The notes under the pieces are model-generated. The model searched no databases. It saw nothing but the letters and a program-made list of their open reading frames with translations, and was not told the DNA's origin. The translations under genes were made by a program, and so were the position numbers. A stretch of DNA of 64,000 nucleotides from Hyaloscypha bicolor E (lineage: Eukaryota > Ascomycota > Leotiomycetes > Helotiales > Hyaloscyphaceae): contig NW_020194620.1 in NCBI RefSeq assembly GCF_002865645.1, positions 1,557,353 through 1,621,352 of the forward strand. Reading direction: 5' to 3'. Below are positions 55,357 to 64,000 of the stretch, one piece after another. Each line of letters starts with the position of its first letter. Position 1 is the stretch's first letter.

Positions 55357-56549
55357 TCACTTCTTTTTGTCTTTCTCCTCTTTCTCCTTTTCGGCTTCCT
55401 TTCCCTCCTTCACTTCTCCATTCACGCCGTTCACGCCATTTATCTTCTTGTCTTTGTCATCTTTGACTTCGTCCTTCTTTGCCTCCTTCTCCTCTTGTTG
55501 TTGGCGGTTCTGGATCTTGTTCTCGATCAGATCGTGGAAGGCGGTGATGGCTCGGATCAAACTACTGAGGTAGATGGCCATCAGCTGATCGTTGGTCTTG
55601 ATGCTCATAGCATGTGCGAGCTCGCTGTTGTTCTTTGCAGGTGTGTCAATACCGTTGGGGATGTGTGATGAAGCCTTTGGTGTAGAAAGATTTGGTAGGA
55701 GGTTGAAAACATCTTGCAAGTTGCCTAAGATTGCGTGGTTGACAGGCAGTTGTTTGTCGAGGACTTTTTGAAGGTATTGCCCAATGTCTCGTAACCGTAA
55801 ATGCAGCCCTTGCAAAGATTGTAGTTGTGATGTGATTCTTGTTGACAAGGTTCCAACGGCAACATCTCGAATATCTCTCAGCAAATGCTCAACTCCAATC
55901 TCCTCCGCCTCTTCGGCTTCGATGATCGAGGGCGTGTGCACGAAGGTCTTGGATGTAGTGGTTCCGTCCTAGGGGCAAACATCAGCACCATCTTATCGAA
56001 AAGGTTGCAGCAGCGATCCTTACATCTTTGATCTCTTCAACCGCAAAGTATGCATCTGTTGGTACACCCGCCTCCTTCGGTTGAACATCGATAATAACCA
56101 GTAATGGATTAGGTGTGTATCTCTTGAACAGCTCGTTGATCTCCAAATCAGAAGCTCTCAGCTTAGGCCCCGAGTGGTACCATCCTATCAACTTCTCTCT
56201 TGCATTGATCTTCTTGAACATGTCGTTCATCGACTCGACGTAGTTGTGATCCAGAAACCATACTGAAGGGTCCTTGTCATCTTCTTCGAAAGGGACTGGA
56301 AGGCAAACGATCAGGACCAAGCTCCTAGGGAATCTCGACATCTCGATTTTAAAGCATAAACGTACCAGCAAAGCTGTTTGATACCCTCACGTTCTTGCCA
56401 TCATTCTGCCCTAGCAAAACTCCAACCACTCGTTTGCGCGTGCCCTTGGCTGAACGGCCATAATGATCTGCAGCTGAGAGAAGGACGAGGGGGGCAACCG
56501 AGACGGTCCTCGAGACGAAAGAGAGCGTTTCCGCTGTAGTGGCAGGCAT
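55357..56549 (-). CDS. RPN8: 26S proteasome regulatory subunit Rpn8 (MPN, non-catalytic)
   Basis: Lid subunit that forms the heterodimer with the deubiquitinase Rpn11. Exons complement(55357-55968, 56024-56295, 56366-56549) give 355 aa. The MPN domain starts [17 protein letters not shown] and has [28 protein letters not shown], given here by its ends VVGVLLGQ and [27 protein letters not shown] follows, where the JAMM metal ligands of Rpn11 are missing, as expected for Rpn8. After [16 protein letters not shown] come [14 protein letters not shown] and the helical C-terminal lid domain. The tail is a Lys/Glu run with NGVNGVNG. Introns fall in conserved places with matching phases. It is divergent from the adenylate kinase gene. 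Confidence 0.94.
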
Positions 56550-57066
56550 GATGGTTTGGAGAGTTGAATGGGGATTTTTCGAAGAAGTTGTTGATCAGGC
56601 TGCTTGGATTTCGCGGCGGCTTCACAAAGCTCGCCAAAAGAGGCCTAAGCTCACAGAAAGTTCAATGCGGCATCACGTGAAAGCAAGCAGTTCAAGACCA
56701 GGAAGGAACCAACAGCGTCTGAGGTTTCTCCGGACAAACGCGGAGCACTTTTGAATTGCTTCTTGTCTTGAGACTGCAGCCCGAAGTCGGATCTGGTCAA
56801 TTTCAGTTCTGCTCTTGTCCCAGCCGGAAATCTGTCACTCTCATCTTCGGGTCACAGGAACGAAAGGCTCGGTTTCCGGGCCCCGGTCGCCGTGGACGAG
56901 CCGAGCTTAGGTTGAGCCAAGCTTCTTTAAATCCGCAACATAATCCACATTCTGAAGCTGTCGCAACACCCAACAACTCTTCCCCCCTACGCGAGTTGCT
57001 CTTGAAGGAGGCTACCAGCATTCATCTTCACCTTGGTCAGGTTTGCACGCTCTTCACCATTTCACA
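56550..57066. promoter_or_regulatory. Divergent promoter region of RPN8 and ADK1
   Basis: 517 bp between start codons; frames inside (56756-57136) are not credible. No proteasome-associated control element was recognised with confidence. Confidence 0.5.
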
Positions 57067-58078
<1,012 letters not shown>

Positions 58079-59262
58079 ATCGAGCGAACTTTGTAATTGG
58101 CGCGGCGGCCAAGATTTGCATAGATTTCGAAAAGTTTACGGTTACTGCTTGGGGTGAGTGAGCATCTTGTGTTCACAACACTCAGGGCGGGAGGGCAACT
58201 GCACGAATTTGTACGACCACTTACCACGTGGGTTTGATGCCCATTTTTTAAGGGGCTGTATGTACATTAGTGTCTGGGAACAATGGACCAGAATGTTAAT
58301 GTGGCCCGCATCATCTCATGCAAGATCTCAGGTCCGGATCCGTGGACTCAGGATCATTGTTCCTCTTCCCCATCGCATCATTGAGACCGGGTGGCTACGA
58401 GTTCTGCAGATCGGTCGACTTCCGTTCCAATCGATAGAACGCTTCCATGCAGCGTGCCGCTGAAGATGTTACACCACGCCTGAGTTTGGATGCACACCAC
58501 GATCTCCATTAACATCAGGGCTGTGAGACCCCAACCATATAAGAGAGGAAGTCTCCTGCCAGTGGCGTGAGTTGTACCCATTCGAACTGTCACCGTCGAG
58601 CGAAATAATCAAACTGTAACATTGTATTTTTTTTCCAAGCTTCAAGCTCCAGCATCTCATTGAGTTGACCTCTTACTTCAGAACGAAATCCAGAACGAAA
58701 GTACGCCTTCAGCTCGGTGCTATCAATTAGGATTGTACTCAAGATGCCTGCTCAAGCAAAGCCCTCGAGAGCATCACAGAGGCAAGTCTCAACTTCTTGG
58801 AGCAATAATCCGCATGGAATCAATGTCCCACAGCTCTGAGGATATCCTGCTCGTAATGTCCCAACAGCACTGGGAACACTCTACTCCCGAGAACACCCGA
58901 AAGAAGTACACTGACTCCGATTCCTTGCGAATAGGTACTCTGCTGGCACACAATTTGATGTACCAATGAGTGTCTTCAACGCGGATCTCCTGGCGCTTGA
59001 TAGGAGAAGTGGGAGTCGAAGTTCGAAGGGAGCGGTACGCCACTTTTCTCTGATGCTCATGGTTTTTTCTCTCCTGGTCGCGTTGATTTCTCCTCAAGTT
59101 CTCCTTCAATATTCACCGTGAAGCGTGACCAAATGTCGCCCGGACTTCACCCTTGACATAAATTCACTTGAACAGTCAACCTTCTTCGCCCATGACTTCG
59201 TAAGCCGAAAAGATAAACTTGAACGGAAGCCTTTTTCTTAATGTCCACAAGCTGATTGGACA
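58079..59262. other. Gene-free stretch, 1.2 kb
   Basis: No convincing frame; the longest (58789-59109 minus) has no ATG. Nothing else seen. Confidence 0.45.
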
Positions 59263-60005
59263 ATGGGCCAACGACAGAGTAAGAACAAGGCGGTACCCAT
59301 CAGCCTTGACGGCGTCATGGACCAGTCATCGAGTGCTCCGAAGGTACAGCAACGTCCAAGAAAGAGTCTTGGCGAGATCCAGGTCAGCCTCGAGTTGTGA
59401 TAAAGGAGCTCAGTCGAGAGCTTGAATCCCCATCCTCTCCTCTTAGTCTGTTCTTTCTCGGCCCTCATCGTCACTCCCTATATCCCATTGGTAAGACACT
59501 GACCATAATATTAGAACCAGCAATCCCCCAACAGCACCCACACTTACGCCCGTCCGATCGGCACCGAGCTCGTATGCAAAAAGCACCCCTCGTGCTCCGG
59601 CCTCCCTCCAACTTGGAACCACATCCACGACCGCTTCATCACCTACCTAGCGACCCACGCACCGCTTGACAGGAACGGCAACGTCCCGCGGCAGGAGGAG
59701 AATCGGGAGCGTTGGAAGAGCGAAGACATTTCTCGACTTGCGATGGAGAGGTTCCCGGAGATCGGAAGATACTACGTGAGTCTATTCCTGCTTTCTTGCT
59801 TGTCAGTTTATAGAGACATCAGTGTGGCCGAGGGTGGTGGAAAAAGGAAATCAGTTGGAAACAAGGTCGAGGCTAACATGACGAAAAGCAAATCAAGGTT
59901 AGCATGATCGAGAAGCGTCTTGCACTCCTTGACCAAGCCGAGAACGACTACTTCAAGATGCCGTACGGAGCTTATGCGAGTGAGGAATGGGGACGTGGAA
60001 TCTGA
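59263..60005 (+). CDS. Unrecognised small fungal protein
   Basis: Assembled from three exons, none a long open frame: 59263-59382, 59515-59775 and 59889-60005, giving 165 aa. The middle exon is clearly protein-like: YARPIGTELVCKKHPSC, PPTWNHIHDRFI, ENRERWKSEDIS and MERFPEIGRYY. The last reads IKVSMIEKRLALLDQAENDY and ends EEWGRGI. The intron before the last exon has GTGAGT and a GCTAAC branch site. The first intron could also begin at a GTACAG donor slightly earlier, so the first exon is least certain. A CKKHPSC pair is the only possible metal-binding feature. I know no family; it may be a fungal-specific nuclear or regulatory protein. Confidence 0.5.
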
Positions 60006-61219
60006 TCATCTCCTTCCGGAAGAGTTTCTCGGCGTACTTTCTTTCAAAGCGTGTGCATGCAGACTCTGGGAATTGGGCTCTGAAGATCAGTTTGCTTTTG
60101 CGTTTTTTGGAGTTGATTAATAGAAAACGGTCCCCAATACAGTATCTAAGCTTGTGAAATAGGGGCTTAGGTTCGGGCAATCGAAGATCAAGTTCTGCTT
60201 TTCTTTTCCTTCCATTTTGACTGTTCTTTTTGCCACTTACACATATTCGTTTGCGCCGATTTTGTTTTCCGCCGCCGGCCTCGAGTTCCGGTTCGAGTTA
60301 GCAGGGCAAACTCTCGATCTCAAGAAGGCACAAAACCATCCACAGGAAATAATGAATGTCCGTCCCAAAGTGCCAGCGACGATTGAAGAAGAGCAGACGT
60401 AAAAGCAGACCAGCAACCGAGATGTGGCATTCCAAACATTCGGCGCTTCGCTCGATATGTCCACGCGCGCTTTATCCTTCTGCACCGCATCACGGATCTT
60501 TCATGTCCCCCATCGACGATTCGCGATTCATCGGACTCGGGCCATCGCTCCCAGACAACATGCCACGCTCCCTCGTTTCGATGTCCTCCACCCAGTCACA
60601 CGCAAGCAGGGCCTGTAACTGACTCGCATCTCACGTTCTAGGAGGAATAAATGGGAGATTTTTGTTGCACGTAGCAATTCCCGTCGGAAGTGGTGTCCGA
60701 CGAATGTTTGGCTATTTCATAGATGGACTGGGGGTTGTGTCCGATGGCGAGGGACATGATGAGGGGAGGTGAGGGGAGGAAGTTACCATACTGCATTCTG
60801 AGTTCGGATGCGGGAGCCGTGATGGGCGAGTGCGGGAGCGGGGTGAGCGCCGATTGCAGGGGTTGGGGTCCCTTCTACTAAAGTACATGTCTTGTCAAGA
60901 CCTTGGGGATGTTCTTGGCTCGAATGTGGGAATGATTTCGCTCTCTTGTCCCAGATGGAATAACGGCAGTGAGACGGAGTAGCCAGATGACCGTGTCTTC
61001 ACGTGTCTATTTAAAGTGTATCGTCTAAGAACCGGTATATGTGGGGAAAAGGGGTATACGCAAATTCTGGAATGACCCTGCCCACGAACCCGAGCATCCA
61101 TCTCTGCATCCAAAAAACAATGCCCTCGTCCACCAAACCATGCAATCCATCAACTTTAAAAATGCCCAACAAATTCTCCAATGCGAGCATAAAGTCATAT
61201 CATCCCCTCATCTCATCAT
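60006..61219. other. Intergenic between convergent genes, no gene seen
   Basis: About 1.2 kb. A plus frame with ATG at 60356 (88 codons) is Ser/Arg/Pro-rich and unsupported. GGGGAGGTGAGGGGAGG-type purine-rich sequence lies near 60758-60780. Confidence 0.45.
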
Positions 61220-64000
61220 TCATCGTCGCGGCGTAGCATTGACCATCTGCCTCTGTTTGTTCAACCAACTCCTCGGGGCGTCCTGTCTGCGTTGCAATAC
61301 CACATGATTGCTCTGCAACCGGGTCGTGAGATCGTACCATGCAGTAGAAATCAGGGCGTTTTCGCGGGTGAGGTTCTTTATCTTGGCTTCATATTCCACC
61401 TTCACAAAGTCATCAGATCAGCACTCACAATCACAGGGCTCCAAAGACCGCTAGGTATGGGGGGACAGGAATGGGAAATGTGTATGATTAAGAAATTAGA
61501 GGCCCTCGCATAATTTCGAACAACAAAAGAATTACGACTGATTGAAGGAAATGATGGACGGGGTACCTTCTGAGCGTCCGGACTGCCTTCTTCGGCGCTT
61601 TTGAGTCTTCGTTGAAGGTCTTGAATGATTGCATCCTGGGTCTTGGCCTGCTGTAAAGGATGTCAGTTATCGTCGAGGCCTCGTGGTTTTGTACAACGTT
61701 TGAGATCTGTACGCTCAAAACGAGGTCGAATTGGTGAAGCAGGAAGAGGGATTGTTCTTGGTGAAATGAGAGGACGCGGGATCGCTGGGACACCACCGAA
61801 AATAGATCGCTCTCGCTGGAGAGTAAGCTCTAGATTCTCGAGTGATGCTTGATCTGGCTCGGGCGTAGGCCCACGCCCGGTAGCTTGAGCGCTAGAAGTA
61901 TAAGGGTGGAAAGAAAGACGTTGAGGACGCGGAATCGTTCGGGTGATACCGACGGCACCATTCTCTCGCTCGAGATTTTCTGGACTACCAAGTGTTGCTT
62001 GATCTGATTCAAGTTCGGGCTCAGGTGCAGGCTCAGATGCAGGCTCAGGCCTGGTAGGTTGAGCTCTAGGAGTGTATGGAAGGAAGGAAAGACGTGAAAG
62101 TGTTTTCAAAAAACCCCGTCCTTTTTTGGCTGGACTTGGAGATTCTGGTGGTGGAATGACTTTGCTCACCTCTTGCAGAGCCTTCCGGGCATTCTCCTCC
62201 TCGATGATGGCCTCAGACTGAGCTTTTTGATAAGCATCGTCCCCATTGGTTCCGGTTCGCTCTTTGAAGGAGGCTAAATCTTTCATTGATTTGTCCTTGG
62301 ACAACAATGCATCGATGAGCTGCGTTTTCTGCTGCTCATGATCAGTTGTTAAAGCTTTATGCTTGCTCTGGAGTATTTCCAAGTCATTCTTGAAAGATGT
62401 AGTGATTATCTCGTTTGTTCGTTTGAGATCTTCCAGAGCAACCATTTCTTCTTGATCGATCGCGGCCACTGCATTTCCGTTAGCTTTTATACTTTCAGAT
62501 GGGAACTTTGGGGGGATGTTTTACAGTCTGCTTTTGCAGCAAGCAATTCTCGGTCTCGACTTGATAGTTCAGCCTGGATTTCGGCGAGCCTGCTCTTGAT
62601 AGACGTGAGCTCTTGATTGGCTTCGAGGTATAGTTTTCGTGTAGACATAACGGCCTCGTTCCTGTAGAAATCATCTGTAAGAATCTGAAGAGAACCAAAG
62701 TTCATTACACAATCGATTGCTTGGACTAACTTTTCGCCTGAAGAATTGCCAATCATCGCATTGAGCTGCATCTGTCCAATAGTGTGCTTCTCGGTAAGGT
62801 CTCGGAGGTTCTCTTCGAGTCTCTTCCGGATTCTCTCCACATCTTCAAGCTCGATTCGAAGTGTTGCTTTGGTTGCTCCAGCATTGGAACTCTTCAACAC
62901 TTGAATCTCTGCTTTGAGCCTTGAATTTTCGAGAGCGTAATTCGGTCCTGCATTGTCGCTCTGCTCGAGCTCTTCCTCCAAACTTAAGGGACCAGACCTA
63001 GCAGCACGAGGCGAACTCGGAGATGGAGGAGGGCCTGCCGTATTGGTTCTAATCTGTTCCTGTAATGTCTCAATGAATCTTTCGTCGTGTTGCTGCCTCG
63101 ATTGAAGACGGGCAACTTCGTCGTATTGGTTCCGTAGCTCTTCTTCAAGATTTCTCCTCTGATTACTTAACTGAAGGACATCATTCTCATATGATGCGAA
63201 TCTCTTCTCGTATTCTGTAGCCGTCACGACGTGTTTTGCATTCTCTTCGTGGACCCTATCGAATTCTTTCTGGTTCTCTTCGAGGACGTCAATACGGCGG
63301 CGCAAATTATCATTCTCTCGCTCTATACTCTTTTGCAGTTCGAGCTTTTGTTTGAAATGATCCACCATATTGGCTTTCTTAGTAAGAGTCGTGATGTCGT
63401 TCTTCAGTTCTTTTAGTTTGTCTTCGGCTTCTACTAATCTTGCTGCTGCTGGACGAAGAGAAGCAAGCTCCTTCTGATCTCTCTCCTTGATAACACGGTC
63501 GGTCTCCATTTGCTGCTCCTGGGTAGCAATAAGGTCGTTCTGTTCCTGGACTTGGGCCTGCAAGCGGGTGATGAAATTTGCCCTGTCATCATTATTGGAG
63601 CTCCGAAGAGCCTCCAGCTCGCGGTCTGCTTCTTTGCTATGGGAAAGTAATTGCTCGTGACTATCCTCTAAACGTTCAAACCTGGTGAGGAAGTCTGCAT
63701 ATCGCTTCGTCAGGGCTTCGTGATCCGCGGAAAGTTTAGCATAAGCGGCTTCGGCTGCTAGGTCAAGGTCTTTTGTTAGTTTTGGGGGCATGGATGCATC
63801 CTCAAAGTTTGACTCTCGTTGCATATCTGTAGGCAACTATACCTTGTCAGCTGAATCAAGACAAATAGGTTCTTTGTGGTTTACTTCTTGCTCTGCACAT
63901 ATGGCCGCAATCCGTCCTTGATCTTTCTCATCAAGACGCATAATTCGACTGACATATTCTTGGGGGTCGGTGTTTCTCGTTGCTGCCATGAGGAAAATCT
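61220..64000 (-). CDS. HOOK-family dynein adaptor, 5' part beyond window
   Basis: Long coiled-coil adaptor linking early endosomes to dynein (Aspergillus HookA type). Visible exons: complement(61220-61399, 61567-61650, 62170-62468, 62525-63836, 63885->64000), at least 660 aa in consistent phase. The window edge cuts the N-terminal HOOK domain; its end is visible as FLMAATRNTDPQEYVSRIMR, a family hallmark. Exons 63836-62170 encode almost continuous coiled coil with heptads. The conserved C-terminal part is ALISTAWYDLTTRLQSNHVVLQ and SWLNKQRQMVN, cited here as STAWYDLTTRLQ and SWLNKQRQMVN. Only a 519-bp intron (61651-62169) from a GTGAGC donor keeps phase between exons 62170-62468 and 61567-61650. 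That intron is itself open to a TGA at 61663 and encodes a Pro-rich repeat, so an alternative ending is possible. Confidence 0.85.
61663..62169 (-). repeat. Open intron with imperfect tandem duplication in the HOOK gene
   Basis: If the intron is retained, translation runs on for 168 codons of Pro/Glu/Arg-rich sequence to TGA 61663-61665. It holds two similar units of about 150-170 bp, one with RLSFLPYTPRAQPT and PENLERE, the other with RLSFHPYTSSAQAT and LENLE, each ending near IPRP. Confidence 0.7.

Noticed and set aside
56152..56230. Rpn8 as an active JAMM deubiquitinase
   Set aside because: The segment reads [16 protein letters not shown]; the second histidine and the aspartate of the JAMM motif are not in place, as in all Rpn8 proteins.
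61663..62468. Taking the whole 268-codon frame as the HOOK exon
   Set aside because: Its available donors are all in the wrong phase for the next conserved exon; the GTGAGC donor at 62169 solves this and gives a continuous coiled coil.

Overview
The window looks like nuclear DNA of a filamentous ascomycete (Pezizomycotina; a leotiomycete-like fungus is possible, but that is only an impression). Genes are split by short introns of about 45-115 bp with GT..CT(A/G)AC..AG signals. The gene content is also fungal: Zn2Cys6 regulator, Atg8, Mak10, Rpc82, Ggc1, Hem13, HOOK. All exon boundaries were read by eye and checked only for splice dinucleotides, phase and family fit.

Left part (1-21.4 kb). 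A decayed Zn2Cys6 transcription factor runs off the left edge. It is followed by a small coiled-coil protein (3187), a membrane RING-H2 ubiquitin ligase (4652-6351), a small three-helix membrane protein (8640-9307), a DUF726 alpha/beta-hydrolase (11331-13947) and tubulin-folding cofactor B (14629-15850). After a long gene-free stretch come a Myb/SANT protein that seems to begin at GTG (19182-20284) and, convergent with it, the wobble-uridine tRNA methyltransferase Trm9 (20714-21415).

Middle (22-46.7 kb). This holds a diverged ubiquitin-specific protease, a divergent pair of oxidoreductases (Gfo/Idh/MocA family and aldo/keto reductase), a GPI-anchored Cys-rich wall protein, a seven-exon FAD-linked oxidase, and the NatC subunit Mak10. 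Next come the tiny ATP synthase epsilon subunit (75 aa in three exons), complex III core protein 2 (Qcr2) head-to-head with RNA polymerase III subunit Rpc82, and the mitochondrial GTP/GDP carrier Ggc1 in eight exons.

Right part (47-64 kb). Here are the 51-aa Nce101-like protein, a 978-aa fungal protein with an internal tandem duplication, Atg8 and Hem13 (divergent), a SWIM zinc-finger protein of the ZSWIM7/Sws1 type, Rpn8 and adenylate kinase (divergent), an unrecognised 165-aa protein, and the 3' part of a HOOK-family dynein adaptor cut by the right edge.

Most genes are housekeeping: mitochondrial energy and heme (Atp15, Qcr2, Ggc1, Hem13, Adk1), protein turnover and autophagy (RING ligase, USP, Rpn8, Atg8), tRNA and N-terminal modification (Trm9, Mak10), and cytoskeleton or transport (cofactor B, HOOK). 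There is no obvious secondary-metabolite cluster, CRISPR array, rRNA or convincing tRNA, and no intact transposon. The most interesting items are the transcription factor broken exactly at its sixth zinc-ligand cysteine codon, the non-AUG start of the Myb gene, and a largely open, internally duplicated intron in the HOOK gene.
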